NCBI RefSeq assembly: GCF_008642295.1
Contig: NZ_CP029190.1
Span: 3,401,001-3,465,000 of the forward strand
From: Streptomyces venezuelae
Lineage (GTDB): Bacteria > Actinomycetota > Actinomycetes > Streptomycetales > Streptomycetaceae
DNA length: 64,000 nt
Direction: 5' to 3'
This document shows, piece by piece, positions 17,603 through 27,090 of the stretch. Under the pieces are notes generated by a model. That model had not been told where the DNA came from, searched no databases, and saw nothing but the letters and a program-made list of their open reading frames with translations. The translations under genes were made by a program, and so were the position numbers. Numbering within the stretch: position 1 is the first letter of the stretch; each line of letters starts with the position of its first letter.

Positions 17603-18228
17603 AGCCGACGCCCCCGCTCCTCCCCGAACTGCAACGCCTCGATCGCCCGCGGCACCGCCACCGCCGGCAGCACCAGCCGCCACGTCTCCTCCACCCGCTG
17701 CGGCAGATCCTCCCGGCCCGTCTCCATATGCGAATGCATCTGCGCACCCGTACACGCATTGACGATCAGCCGCGCCAACGCCTCCACATCCACCGACCTG
17801 CGCAGCTCACGCCGCTTCACCGCCAGCCGGAAATCATCCGTCAGCAGAGCCGTCCACTGCCGGTGCGAGTTCTCCTCCCGCGCAATGAAATGGTCCTGCT
17901 CCATCACCAGCCGCGCCCCCGCAAACAGCAACGCATCCGTCAACAGCTGATACGCCCACGTCAGCGTCACATCCACCGCATGCTGCAACCCCTCCGAAGG
18001 CAACGGCGGACTCACCAAGTCCGGTTGAGACCGCACGATCTCCCGCGCCAACGCCTCCTTGGAAGGGAAGTGGAAATACATCGCCCCCAACGTCATCCCG
18101 GCCCGCTCGGCAATCCTCGTCACGCTCGCGCCGGCAAAACCCTGCTCGCCGAAGACCTCCGCACCCGCCTGGATCAGCGCCGCCCTCGTCCGCAACGCGC
18201 GGTCCTGCTTGACGGTCCGCTGCACCAT
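17599..18228 (-). CDS. TetR-type gamma-butyrolactone receptor (ScbR/ArpA-like)
   Basis: 209 residues from ATG 18228; GTG 18240 is the alternative. The DNA-binding domain KQDRALRTRAALIQAGAEVFGEQGFAGASVTRIAERAGMTLGAMYFHFPSKEALAREIV has the sequence style of ArpA/ScbR receptors, including the GMTLGAMYFHFPSKEAL stretch. The ligand domain includes the QLLTDALLFAGARLVMEQ region. Receptors of this family repress their own gene and the adjacent synthase gene until the autoregulator binds. The gene is divergent from the afsA-like synthase, with the candidate operator in the shared 125-bp region. Confidence 0.88.
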   Translation of the reverse strand: MVQRTVKQDRALRTRAALIQAGAEVFGEQGFAGASVTRIAERAGMTLGAMYFHFPSKEALAREIVRSQPDLVSPPLPSEGLQHAVDVTLTWAYQLLTDALLFAGARLVMEQDHFIAREENSHRQWTALLTDDFRLAVKRRELRRSVDVEALARLIVNACTGAQMHSHMETGREDLPQRVEETWRLVLPAVAVPRAIEALQFGEERGRRL

Positions 18229-18257
18229 CCCGGTCCACACTCTTTCGTCGTTCGACA

Positions 18258-18284
18258 GGAAAAAAAATATTGCCTATGTTCTCT
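18258..18284. promoter_or_regulatory. candidate autoregulatory element (ARE) and promoter between receptor and synthase
   Basis: AT-rich island GGAAAAAAAATATTGCCTAT plus GTTCTCT in otherwise GC-rich DNA. Layout is like known ScbR/ArpA sites: an A-run half followed by a TGT-containing half about 22 bp long. TATGTT at 18275-18280 is a plausible -10 for the synthase, so a bound receptor would block it. Confidence 0.55.
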
Positions 18285-18353
18285 CACACATCTCGATCCC
18301 GACCGTGCCCGATTCGGAACCCGAGACCAGCCGCCGGGGGGAAGCCGAACGCC

Positions 18354-19373
18354 ATGACCAGCACCACTGCAACCCTGACCGACCCCAAGCAGTATGTCGG
18401 TAAGAAGCACCAGGACGAGGTCCTCGTCATCGGCTGGCAGCACCACACCGCCACCACCCAGACCGTCACGGTCCAATGGCCCGCCCACCACGCCTTCTAC
18501 ACCCCGGCCCCCGGCGCCCACAGCCCACTGCTGCTCACCGAGAGCATCCGCCAGGCCCTCGCGCTCGTCTGCCACACCTCGTACGACATACCCGTCGGCC
18601 ACCGCATGGGCTGGGAACACATCCGCTTCCACGCCAACCCCGCCGCCCTGCGCACCACCGGCGCCCCGGTCCGGGCCGACCTCCGCGTCACCCACTCCGC
18701 CGTCACCCGCCGCCGCCTGGGCTCGGCCCGCCTGACCGCCCACGTCATCGCCTCCATCGGCAACACGTACGCCGGCTCCGCCGAAATCCACTACAGCGCG
18801 CACCCCGCCGTGATCTACGACCGCCTCCGCGGCCGGTACGCCGACGCCGCCCAGGCCTTCGCCCAGGCCCCCGCCCCCGCCGAACCCGTCCCCGCACACC
18901 GGGTCGGCCGCAGCGACCCCCGCGATGTCACCCTCACCCCCACCGGCGCCCCGAACCGCTTCGGGCTCCGCGTGGACACCAGCCACCCGGTCCTCTTCGA
19001 CCACCCGCACGACCACGTGCCGGGCATGGTCCTCCTCGAAGCCGCCGGCCAGGCCGTCCTCGCCACGGCAGGCACCGCCGTGACGCTCACCGGCTTCGAA
19101 ACGGACTTCCACCACTACGTCGAATTCGACGCACCCTGCACCCTCACCACCGCCCCCGCCCCGCCGGGCCTGGACCACCGCCCCCGCACCCGGGTCACGG
19201 CACACCAGAACAACCGGCAGGTCTTCACCACCCTGATCGCCACGGTGCCGGCCGCCACGGTGCCGGCCGCCACCGGGGCAGTCGCCACCGATACGGCCGG
19301 CACCGATACGACCGGTACCGGGACGGCCGGCACCGGAACAGCCGCCGACGAGGCAGCGGCTCCCACTCCCTAG
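18354..19373 (+). CDS. AfsA/ScbA-family gamma-butyrolactone biosynthesis protein
   Basis: 339 residues from ATG 18354 (GGGGGAAG upstream). Two AfsA repeats with a hotdog-like fold are visible: VHRTHHXXXF-like segments appear as WPAHHAFYTPAPGAHSPLLLTESIRQALALVCH in the first and THPVLFDHP-like TSHPVLFDHPHDHVPGMVLLEAAGQA in the second. The family condenses a beta-keto acyl chain with dihydroxyacetone phosphate, the first step to gamma-butyrolactone signals. The last 40 residues are Ala/Thr/Gly repeats (TGTGTAGTGTA) absent from typical members. The stop overlaps the converging oxidase stop. Confidence 0.9.
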   Translation: MTSTTATLTDPKQYVGKKHQDEVLVIGWQHHTATTQTVTVQWPAHHAFYTPAPGAHSPLLLTESIRQALALVCHTSYDIPVGHRMGWEHIRFHANPAALRTTGAPVRADLRVTHSAVTRRRLGSARLTAHVIASIGNTYAGSAEIHYSAHPAVIYDRLRGRYADAAQAFAQAPAPAEPVPAHRVGRSDPRDVTLTPTGAPNRFGLRVDTSHPVLFDHPHDHVPGMVLLEAAGQAVLATAGTAVTLTGFETDFHHYVEFDAPCTLTTAPAPPGLDHRPRTRVTAHQNNRQVFTTLIATVPAATVPAATGAVATDTAGTDTTGTGTAGTGTAADEAAAPTP

Positions 19374-20827
19374 CGGACGATGTCGAGGTTCGCCATCATC
19401 CCCATCGCCGAGTGGTCGATCAGGTGGCAGTGGTAGTAGTACCGCCCGGCATACGGCGTCCTGAACGACACCAGGATCCGCACCGTCTGACCGGGCATCA
19501 CCCGCACCGTGTCCTTCAGACCCGCCTCACCCGGCACCGGCGGCACACCGTTGATGTCCAGCACCCGGAAGTCCACCAGGTGGATGTGGAAGTTGTGCGG
19601 AACCTGCGGATCCAGGTTCTTGATCTCCCAGATCTCCGTGTCACCCCACCGCACCGTGGTGTCGACCCGGTTCTCGTCCCACACCTTCCCGTTCATATAG
19701 CCCGTACCGGCCGCGTCCATCTTCATCTCGAAGGTCCGCGTGTTCACCGGCTCCTCGGTCGCCGGCAGCTGCGCCAGCCGGGCCGGCACCGAACTGAAGT
19801 CGGGCACCTTGCGGCCCACGTCGAACCGCATGATCTCCTTCGTCGTCGGAGACGCGAGCAGCGTGTTCTCCAGCACCACACTGGTGCCCGCCGCATAGCG
19901 GGAGAAGTCGACGATGATGTCCGCCCGCTCGCCCGGTGACAACGGCAGCCGCGACGTCGTGTACGGAGCGGGCAGCAGACCCCGGTCGGAGGCTATCTGC
20001 ACAAACTCCCCGCCGTCCGACAGCTTCAGATCGAACGGCCGCAGGTTCGACCCGTTGATCACCCGCAGCCGGTACTTGCGGGCGTCCACCTTGAAGTACG
20101 GCTGGGGCTTGCCGTTCACCAGGATCTGCTGCCGGGTGAAGAACGCGTGGTCAAAGAAGAGCGTGCCGTCCTCGTTGAGCGCGATGTCCCGGATCACGAT
20201 CGGCACGTCGTACGCACCCCGCGGCAGCGGCAGCGACTCCTCGTTGGCATCGGTCAGCTGGTAGACCCCGGCCATCCCCCGGTAGACGTGCTCGGCCTCC
20301 TTGTGGTGGGCGTGGTCGTGGTACCAGAGCGTCGCCGCCACCTGCGGGTTGAGATAGGTGTACTTGCGGTCGGCACCCGTCGCGATCAGATCCATCGGCC
20401 CGCCGTCGTTCTCCGGGTCCGTCACCGCACCGTGCAGGTGCATGGACGTCCCGTTCGGCGTGTGGTTGCGCTGGCTGACGACCGTACGGCGACGGGACCG
20501 CGCCTTGATGGTCGGCCCGGGGAAGGTACCGCCGTAGGTCAGCACGGGGGTGGAGAGGCCGGGCAGGATCTCCACCGACGCCTCCTTGACCGGCAGGCTG
20601 TAGTAGTCCGTGGTGCCGCTCATCCACTGGGGGCGCAGCACCCGCGGAACCGGCATCGCCACCTGGAACGGCGTGGCCACGGGCGCGCGCCCGACGGTCG
20701 CCGCCGCAGGCACCGCGGCACCGCGGTCATCGGCCACCGAGGTCCGGTGGACGAGCAGGCCGCTGGCGGTGAGCGCGCCTCCGGTGGCCACTGCGAGCTT
20801 GAGCAGCTCACGCCGCGAGGTGGACAT
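19370..20827 (-). CDS. Tat-exported multicopper oxidase (CotA/phenoxazinone synthase-like)
   Basis: 485 residues. A twin-arginine signal MSTSRRELLKLAVATGGALTA starts the protein. Three cupredoxin domains carry all copper ligands: SMHLHGA, WYHDHAHHKEAEHVYRG, VPHNFHIHLVDFRV and YYHCHLIDHSAMGMM, giving a type 1 site with Met and a trinuclear cluster. The enzyme should oxidise phenols, metal ions or aminophenols with reduction of O2 to water outside the cell. It has CotA-like length. It is convergent with the afsA-like gene, the two stop codons sharing bases 19371-19372. Confidence 0.92.
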   Translation of the reverse strand: MSTSRRELLKLAVATGGALTASGLLVHRTSVADDRGAAVPAAATVGRAPVATPFQVAMPVPRVLRPQWMSGTTDYYSLPVKEASVEILPGLSTPVLTYGGTFPGPTIKARSRRRTVVSQRNHTPNGTSMHLHGAVTDPENDGGPMDLIATGADRKYTYLNPQVAATLWYHDHAHHKEAEHVYRGMAGVYQLTDANEESLPLPRGAYDVPIVIRDIALNEDGTLFFDHAFFTRQQILVNGKPQPYFKVDARKYRLRVINGSNLRPFDLKLSDGGEFVQIASDRGLLPAPYTTSRLPLSPGERADIIVDFSRYAAGTSVVLENTLLASPTTKEIMRFDVGRKVPDFSSVPARLAQLPATEEPVNTRTFEMKMDAAGTGYMNGKVWDENRVDTTVRWGDTEIWEIKNLDPQVPHNFHIHLVDFRVLDINGVPPVPGEAGLKDTVRVMPGQTVRILVSFRTPYAGRYYYHCHLIDHSAMGMMANLDIVR

Positions 20828-20975
20828 GCCGGTCTCCTTCGTGGAAGGGGGTGGAGACGATTCACGCTAGGCGCCCCACCGACAGACCGGTGTCCGGTAA
20901 CTGACAAGAACTGTCAGATCTCCGCCAAGGACTGTCCCCTTCCGCCAGAACCCCACCCCCACCGCCCCACACGAA

Positions 20976-21003
20976 AAGGCCCCGGGTGATCACCCGGGGC
21001 CTT
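20976..21003. terminator. terminator downstream of tRNA-Thr
   Basis: Perfect 28-bp palindrome centred on GATC (AAGGCCCCGGGTGATC and complement), 47 bp beyond the 3' end of the minus-strand tRNA gene and 150 bp upstream of the oxidase gene start. Confidence 0.85.
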
Positions 21004-21049
21004 CCACTTCCGTACGAATTCCCTCGGCCTGCACTGCGCTGACCTGGGA

Positions 21050-21125
21050 TGGAGCCGCCTGTCGGAATCGAACCGACGACCTTCCCATTACAAGTGGGGA
21101 GCTCTACCAGCTGAGCTAAGGCGGC
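21050..21125 (-). tRNA. tRNA-Thr, anticodon TGT
   Basis: Cloverleaf read on the minus strand: acceptor GCCGCCT pairing with AGGCGGC, D arm GCTC...GAGC, anticodon loop CTTGTAA with TGT at positions 34-36, and T arm GTCGGTTCGATTCCGAC. The CCA end is encoded (21050-21052). The top pair of the anticodon stem is C-A, leaving a 4-bp stem plus one mismatch. Confidence 0.95.
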
Positions 21126-21219
21126 CTGAAACCCGCCCGTGAACCCTCACGCGCGGAGCCGCCATCACTCTACACAGCGGCCGATTCCCGAGGCCATCAC
21201 GTTCCGCCGACGACCGTAA

Positions 21220-21246
21220 CCGTTCATCCGCCTGTTCGTTGAACGG
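21220..21246. repeat. small inverted repeat upstream of tnpB
   Basis: CCGTTCA and its complement TGAACGG, separated by 13 bases, 43 bp before the tnpB start. It could be a remnant of the subterminal hairpin found at the left end of IS200/IS605 elements, or a simple operator. No tnpA is present. Confidence 0.35.
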
Positions 21247-21288
21247 ACTGATGTGCCGTTCCGAAGATCGGATCGGAGGGGAGGAGCG

Positions 21289-22668
21289 ATGGAGCGCGTC
21301 ACCGGTGAGGAAGCCAAGCGGATCAAGCGCGAGGCACTCGGAGTGGGCGACCGCGTCAAACACCACGCCCGCACGGCGACCCCGCTCAAGAGTTTGACCA
21401 GGACAGCAGGGGCTCAGCAGCGGGTCTACCGCTTCCGCTTCTATCCGACCCCCGACCAGGAAGCTCAGCTCCTCCAGACGTTCGGGGCCTGCCGGTGGGT
21501 CTACAACGAGGGCCTCGCCCTCCGGGTGAAGGCCTGGGAGCAGCACCGGGTGTCGTTGGGCTTCGCCGAGACCTGTCGGTCGCTGACCGGCTGGAAGCGG
21601 GTGAAGAAGACGGCGTGGTTGCGGGAGGTGTCGGCGCCGGTGTTGCAGCAGTCGCTGCGGCATCTGGACGCGGCGTTCTCCCGGTTCTTCAGGGGGTCGG
21701 CCACGTATCCGAAGCCGAAGACGAAGCGCCGTTCGCGGGATTCGGCGACGTACGTGCGGACGGCGTTCCGGTGGGTCGAGGATCCGGAGCGGCCTGGGAC
21801 GGCGAGTGTGTCGTTGGCGAAGCAGTCGGCTCCGCTGGATGTGCGGTGGTCGCGGGCGCTCCCGCCGGGTGAGCTGCCGGTGAAGCTCACGGTGGTGCGG
21901 GACCGGGCGGGGCGTTTCTTCCTGTCGGTGCTGGTGGAGGAGCGGGTGGCTGCGCTTCCGGAGGTGTTCGTCGCGGGCACGCGGGCGCCGAAGGCGGTGG
22001 GCCTGGATCTCGGTCTGGCGTCGTTGGTGACGCTGGACGACGGGGAGAAGCTGGCTCATCCCCGGTTGTTGAAGAAGTACGAGAAGAAGTTGGCCGGGCT
22101 GCAGCGGGAGCTGCATCGGAAGCGGAGGGGTTCGAAGAACCGGGAGAAGGTGCGGGAGAAGATCGCCCGGCTGTACGCGTCGATCGGTGATGTCCGGCGG
22201 GATCTGCTGGATCAGTTCACGACCCGCCTCGTGCGCGAGAACCAAGTGCTCGTGGTGGAGGATCTGTCGATCGCCGGTCTGATGCGGCCGGCCGTGGGCA
22301 AGGGCTGGCGCCGTAAGGCGCGGCTGAACCAGGCGATCCGGGATGCCGGGTGGGGTGAGTTGCTGAAGCAACTGCACTACAAGTGCGCGTGGTACGGCCG
22401 GACGCTGGTGATCGTGAACAAGTTCTTCCCCTCGACCAGACGGTGCTCTGCCTGTCATGTGAAGGGCCCTCGCCTCGACGTGTCCGTTCGGGAGTGGACC
22501 TGCGCCGAGTGTGGTGTCGTACACGATCGCGATGAGAATGCGGCGGTGAACCTGAGGAACGAGGGCATGCGCCTGTACTGGCTGGCGGCGATGAGGACGC
22601 CTCCGGGCCAGGCGCCGCCGAGTGTGATCAAGGCGTCGGAGCTGGTGGATCATTCGCTGGTTGCTTAG
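21289..22668 (+). CDS. tnpB: TnpB (IS200/IS605-type RNA-guided nuclease), no TnpA partner
   Basis: 459 residues from ATG 21289 with GGAGG upstream. The N-terminal YRFRFYPTPDQEAQLLQTFGACRWVYNEGL is the OrfB_IS605 helix-turn-helix. The RuvC core has all three acidic residues: Asp in VGLDLGLASLV, Glu in VLVVEDLSIAGLM and Asp in VHDRDENAAVNL. A zinc ribbon is formed by CSACH and CAECG. TnpB proteins are omega-RNA-guided DNases that keep the element in place. With no TnpA nearby this is an IS1341-type single-gene element. The first 30 residues before the YRFRF core are an atypical extension. Confidence 0.9.
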   Translation: MERVTGEEAKRIKREALGVGDRVKHHARTATPLKSLTRTAGAQQRVYRFRFYPTPDQEAQLLQTFGACRWVYNEGLALRVKAWEQHRVSLGFAETCRSLTGWKRVKKTAWLREVSAPVLQQSLRHLDAAFSRFFRGSATYPKPKTKRRSRDSATYVRTAFRWVEDPERPGTASVSLAKQSAPLDVRWSRALPPGELPVKLTVVRDRAGRFFLSVLVEERVAALPEVFVAGTRAPKAVGLDLGLASLVTLDDGEKLAHPRLLKKYEKKLAGLQRELHRKRRGSKNREKVREKIARLYASIGDVRRDLLDQFTTRLVRENQVLVVEDLSIAGLMRPAVGKGWRRKARLNQAIRDAGWGELLKQLHYKCAWYGRTLVIVNKFFPSTRRCSACHVKGPRLDVSVREWTCAECGVVHDRDENAAVNLRNEGMRLYWLAAMRTPPGQAPPSVIKASELVDHSLVA

Positions 22669-22795
22669 TCGTGAGCAGTACGGACCGACGGGCCGTCGGC
22701 CGCAATGCCTGTGGAGCTCATGTCAGACCGTCCGGATGCGTCCTTCAGGGTCGCGACCGGTCGGCAGTGGGCGCTGAAGCAGGAAGCCAGGTCAA
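22600..22795 (+). ncRNA. probable omega-RNA (reRNA) at the 3' end of tnpB
   Basis: In IS200/IS605 elements the guide RNA overlaps the 3' end of tnpB and runs to the right end of the element. Here the DNA after the stop has several compact hairpins (GACGGGCCGTC near 22690, CGACCGGTCG near 22757) and then GAAGCAGGAAGCC, a sequence common at the right ends of such elements. Limits are approximate; the guide would be the bases following about 22795. Confidence 0.4.
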
Positions 22796-23001
22796 AAAGT
22801 CGGTGCTCTGGCTTGGTGTGGTCAAAAGGCAACCGCTCTGCCGCGGGAACCATCGCGGCAGAACTCACTCACCCTCGGGTGCTGACAGAACCGCCGGCTA
22901 CGGGTAGCGTCGGGCGGAAGTCCGTTTTTTGGACTAGACCAACACTCTCCTTCCACTCGGATCGTCCGGCACGTTCCTGCCGGTAGAAGGGATGCATCAC
23001 C
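22669..23001. other. 333-bp gap: tnpB 3' element end plus msiK promoter region
   Basis: The left part carries the putative omega-RNA. The right part (22860-23001) carries a T-run, the DasR-like site at 22929-22942 and the AGAAGGG ribosome site of msiK at 22985-22991. Short open frames here have no ribosome site and are not called. Confidence 0.6.
22929..22942. promoter_or_regulatory. DasR-responsive element-like operator before msiK
   Basis: TTGGACTAGACCAA is palindromic except for the central pair and differs from the DasR consensus core TGGTCTAGACCA by one base. It is 60 bp upstream of the msiK start. DasR is the GntR-type N-acetylglucosamine-sensing repressor, and MsiK energises chitobiose import, so control here is biologically sensible. 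Confidence 0.7.
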
Positions 23002-24090
<1,089 letters not shown>

Positions 24091-24100
24091 CGGGACCCTT

Positions 24101-24135
24101 CCGGGACGGTCCGTCCGCCGGACGGACCGTCCCGG
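24101..24135 (+). terminator. terminator after msiK
   Basis: Perfect 15-bp arms (CCGGGACGGTCCGTC and complement) around CGCCG, starting 11 bases after the msiK stop. Confidence 0.88.
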
Positions 24136-24171
24136 TGGCCGCCCCCGCGCGCCGGCCGCAGCGTGGGGGGC

Positions 24172-25710
24172 ATGGCCTTCGCTCTGCGCGGTGTGCCCGG
24201 GCTGCGCGGTCTGCACGATCTGCGCGGCCCCGCCGCCGTCGCCCTCGCGTACACGCTGGTCCAGCTGGTCCTCGTCGTCCCCGGCACCGGTCTCGGCTGG
24301 GACGAGACCGTGTACGTCAGCCAGGTCAGCCCGGATGTGCCGGCCGCGTTCTTCAGCGCGCCGCGGGCCCGGGGGATCACCTATCTGGTGGCGCCGGCCG
24401 TCCTGCTGAGCTCCGATCCGGCCGTTCTGCGCAGCTATCTGGCGGTGCTGTCCGGGGCCGCGCTGTTCCTGTCCCTGGCCGTGTGGCGGCCGTTGCTGCC
24501 GGCCCGGGTGCTGACGGTGGCGGGTGCGCTGTTCGCCGGGCTGTGGGTGACGGTGCTGTACGGGCCGCAGGCGATGCCGAACCTGTGGGTGGCGTACGGG
24601 GTGCTGATCGCGGTCGGGTGTTTTCTGCGGGCCGCAGCGTCAACCTCGGCCGCCGGGTCGCGGGGGGCGCTCGCCGGTCTGGCGGCTGCGGTGTGCGGAG
24701 TGGCCCTGATGCGGCCTCCGGATGCCGTGTGGCTGGTGTTCGCGCTGGGGGCCTCGGCCCTGGTGGTACGCCGCTGGCGGCGGCCGGCGCTGCTGGTGGT
24801 GCTGGCGGCGGGCGCGCTGCTCGGGGCGGCCGAGTGGCTGGTGGAGGCCGAGCTGCGGTACGGGGGTGTGGTGCCGCGGTTGCGCCGGGCCAGTGAGATC
24901 CAGGGGCATCTGGGCTGGTATCCGGGGGCGCTGCTCGATCAGTTGCACGCGCTGGACGGCCGTACGCTGTGCCGGCCGTGCGGGCCGGAGTGGCGGTGGC
25001 CGGCGACCGGGCTGTGGTGGTTCCTGGTGCCGCTCGCGGTGGCGGCCGGTCTGGTGGTGGCGGTGCGCCGGGCGGCTCCGGCTGCCCGGGAGGCACTGCT
25101 GCTGGCGGCGGTCACGGGTGGCGTGCTCGCCGTCCCGTATCTGTTCCTGATCGGGTATGCGGCGCCGCGGTTCCTGTTGCCCGCGTATGTCCTGCTGGCG
25201 CTGCCGGCGGCGGCCGGGGTGTCGGCGCTGGCGGCCCGGGGGCCGGTTCTGCTGGGTGCGGTGGCGTGTGTGGCGCTGGGGCATGTGGCCGTGCAGTACT
25301 CCGTGCTGGATGCGGCGGTGGAGCGGAGCCGGGCCACGCGTGCGGCGTTTGCGCGGGTGGCGGAGCAGTTGCGGGCGGAGGGGGTCCGTCCGCCGTGTGT
25401 GGTCAGTGGGCACGAGGCGGTCCGGGTGGCGTATCGGCTGGGATGTTCCTCGCGGCAGGTGGGTGGGCATGATCACAGCCTGACGGGCGGGGCGTTGCGG
25501 GCGGCGGCGCGGGAGCGGCCGGTGGTGGTGCTGGTGGCGGAGGGGCATCCGGTGCCGGCGTATGCGGGTGACTGGCGGCGGCTGCCGTTGCAGCCGCTGC
25601 CGGGTCTGTCGGCGTTTCGGGCGCATCTCGCGCCGATGCCGTCCTTTTCGAGCACCGTGCGTCAACACGACATTCGAAAGACCACGTCGAACCGTCCCTC
25701 AAGTGGGTGA
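24172..25710 (+). CDS. polytopic membrane protein, GT-C glycosyltransferase-like
   Basis: 512 residues from ATG 24172 (GGGGGG upstream; GTG 24163 is an alternative). About ten hydrophobic helices span residues 20-400. The first outside loop has the acidic pair GLGWDETVYVSQVSPDVPAAFF, in the place where GT-C enzymes such as ArnT and mannosyltransferases carry their catalytic Asp. A soluble C-terminal part (SGHEAVRVAYRLGCSSRQVGGHD) follows. It is inferred to transfer a sugar from a lipid donor outside the membrane; donor and acceptor are unknown. It lies between msiK and a nucleotidyltransferase. Confidence 0.72.
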   Translation: MAFALRGVPGLRGLHDLRGPAAVALAYTLVQLVLVVPGTGLGWDETVYVSQVSPDVPAAFFSAPRARGITYLVAPAVLLSSDPAVLRSYLAVLSGAALFLSLAVWRPLLPARVLTVAGALFAGLWVTVLYGPQAMPNLWVAYGVLIAVGCFLRAAASTSAAGSRGALAGLAAAVCGVALMRPPDAVWLVFALGASALVVRRWRRPALLVVLAAGALLGAAEWLVEAELRYGGVVPRLRRASEIQGHLGWYPGALLDQLHALDGRTLCRPCGPEWRWPATGLWWFLVPLAVAAGLVVAVRRAAPAAREALLLAAVTGGVLAVPYLFLIGYAAPRFLLPAYVLLALPAAAGVSALAARGPVLLGAVACVALGHVAVQYSVLDAAVERSRATRAAFARVAEQLRAEGVRPPCVVSGHEAVRVAYRLGCSSRQVGGHDHSLTGGALRAAARERPVVVLVAEGHPVPAYAGDWRRLPLQPLPGLSAFRAHLAPMPSFSSTVRQHDIRKTTSNRPSSG

Positions 25711-25752
25711 CTAAATGTCGCCATATCTTCACCGAGCGCTACTCTCGCCCTC

Positions 25753-26169
25753 GTGACCCACACTGCCCGCCGTATCGGCCGTTCCCTCGCCCTGGTCCTG
25801 CCCGTCGTTCTGGTCCTGTCCGGGACCCTCGCGGTCACCATGGTGCCCTGGGCGGACACCAGCCCGTCCCAGATCCTGACCGCCTCCTCCACCGAGCAGG
25901 TGTCCGTTCCCGCGAAGCAGCGCGCGGCGCAGGACGTGCTGCGCGACAAGCTCCTCGGTGAGCTTCAGGAGGGCAAGGCGCCGGGCGACGTCCTGACCCA
26001 CCTCCAGCAGGAGGTGAACAAGCGTCCTTCGCTGGCCGTGCACTGCGTGGGGATCGCGGAGGCCCTGGGCCGTGCCGCCGTCCGTGCGTACGGTCCGACG
26101 AAGGCGCAGTCGTACGCCCGCCCGGTCTGCGACACCTCGTACGCGACCGGTGTGGCCTCCGTCGGCTAG
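25753..26169 (+). CDS. secreted hypothetical protein
   Basis: 138 residues from GTG 25753. A Sec signal or N-terminal anchor is visible (RRIGRSLALVLPVVLVLSGTLAVTMV). The mature part is mostly helical with two cysteines (VHCVGIAEALG and PVCDTSYATG) that could pair. The pattern QRAAQDVLRDKLLGELQEGKAPGDVLTHLQQEVNKRPS suggests a helical bundle. I do not recognise a family. It precedes the nucleotidyltransferase by 70 bp on the same strand. Confidence 0.7.
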   Translation: MTHTARRIGRSLALVLPVVLVLSGTLAVTMVPWADTSPSQILTASSTEQVSVPAKQRAAQDVLRDKLLGELQEGKAPGDVLTHLQQEVNKRPSLAVHCVGIAEALGRAAVRAYGPTKAQSYARPVCDTSYATGVASVG

Positions 26170-26239
26170 TCACGTCGCTTCCGTCGGCTTGTTCCGGGGC
26201 GACCGCCCCGGGGCGGCCCTGCCTGCATAGGCTGCCGTC

Positions 26240-27046
26240 ATGACGGAACCTTCCGACGGCCCGCAGGCCGCGCAGGACGCCACGAGCGCACGCGCCACCG
26301 CCCCCTCCACCGATTCCGCAGCCGCGTTCCCGGCCGCGCCCACCCAGGCTGTCGTCCTGGCGGGCGGCCAGGGTTCGCGGCTGCGTCCGTATACGGACGA
26401 CCGGCCCAAGCCGATGGTGGAGATCCCGGGGACGGGCATCCCGATCATCGGGCATCAGCTGGCCTGGCTGGCTTCGGAGGGGGTCACGGATGCGGTGGTG
26501 TCCTGTGGTCATCTGGCGGAGGTGCTGCAGGACTGGCTGGAGCATGCGGACCTGCCGCTGCGGGTGACGACGGTGGTGGAGAAGGAGCCGTTGGGCCGGG
26601 GTGGCGGGCTGAAGTTCGCGGCGGCCCGGCTGCCGCGCCCGGACGCGGCCTGGTACGCGACCAACGGGGATGTCTGGACGCGGTTCTCGCTGCGCGAGAT
26701 GGCCGCTTTCCACGAGGAGCGGGCCGCGACGGCGACGCTGGCGCTGGCGCGTCCGCGGATTCCGTGGGGCGTGGTGGAGACGAACGAGTTCGGGCAGGTC
26801 CTGGACTTCATCGAGGCGCCGCCGTCGCCTTATCTGATCAACGCCGGGGTGTACGTGTTCTCCGGTGAATTCGCCTCGCTGCTGCCGGATTTGGGCGATC
26901 ACGAGCGGACCACTTTCCCGCGTCTGGCGCGTGAGCGCCGGCTGGCGGGCTTCCCGCTGCCCCAGGGGGCCTACTGGCGGGCGATCGACACGGCGAAGGA
27001 CCTGACCGAGGCGGCGAAGGAGTTGGCGGCGCAGAGCGCCCGCTGA
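26240..27046 (+). CDS. sugar-1-phosphate nucleotidyltransferase
   Basis: 268 residues with a 35-residue Ala/Thr-rich leader. The nucleotidyl-transferase signature AVVLAGGQGSRLRPYTDDRPKPMVEIPG begins near residue 36, with catalytic Arg and Lys. YATNGDVWTRFSL carries the metal-binding Asp, and PPSPYLINAGVYVFSGE the sugar contacts. It should join a sugar-1-phosphate to an NTP, most like mannose- or glucose-1-phosphate enzymes. The C-terminal beta-helix of GlmU/GlgC is absent. It may feed the GT-C-like protein upstream, but that link is inference. Confidence 0.85.
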   Translation: MTEPSDGPQAAQDATSARATAPSTDSAAAFPAAPTQAVVLAGGQGSRLRPYTDDRPKPMVEIPGTGIPIIGHQLAWLASEGVTDAVVSCGHLAEVLQDWLEHADLPLRVTTVVEKEPLGRGGGLKFAAARLPRPDAAWYATNGDVWTRFSLREMAAFHEERAATATLALARPRIPWGVVETNEFGQVLDFIEAPPSPYLINAGVYVFSGEFASLLPDLGDHERTTFPRLARERRLAGFPLPQGAYWRAIDTAKDLTEAAKELAAQSAR

Positions 27047-27090
27047 GGCCCTTCCCGTCGGCTTGGACGGAAACGGGCAGGCACATCAAA

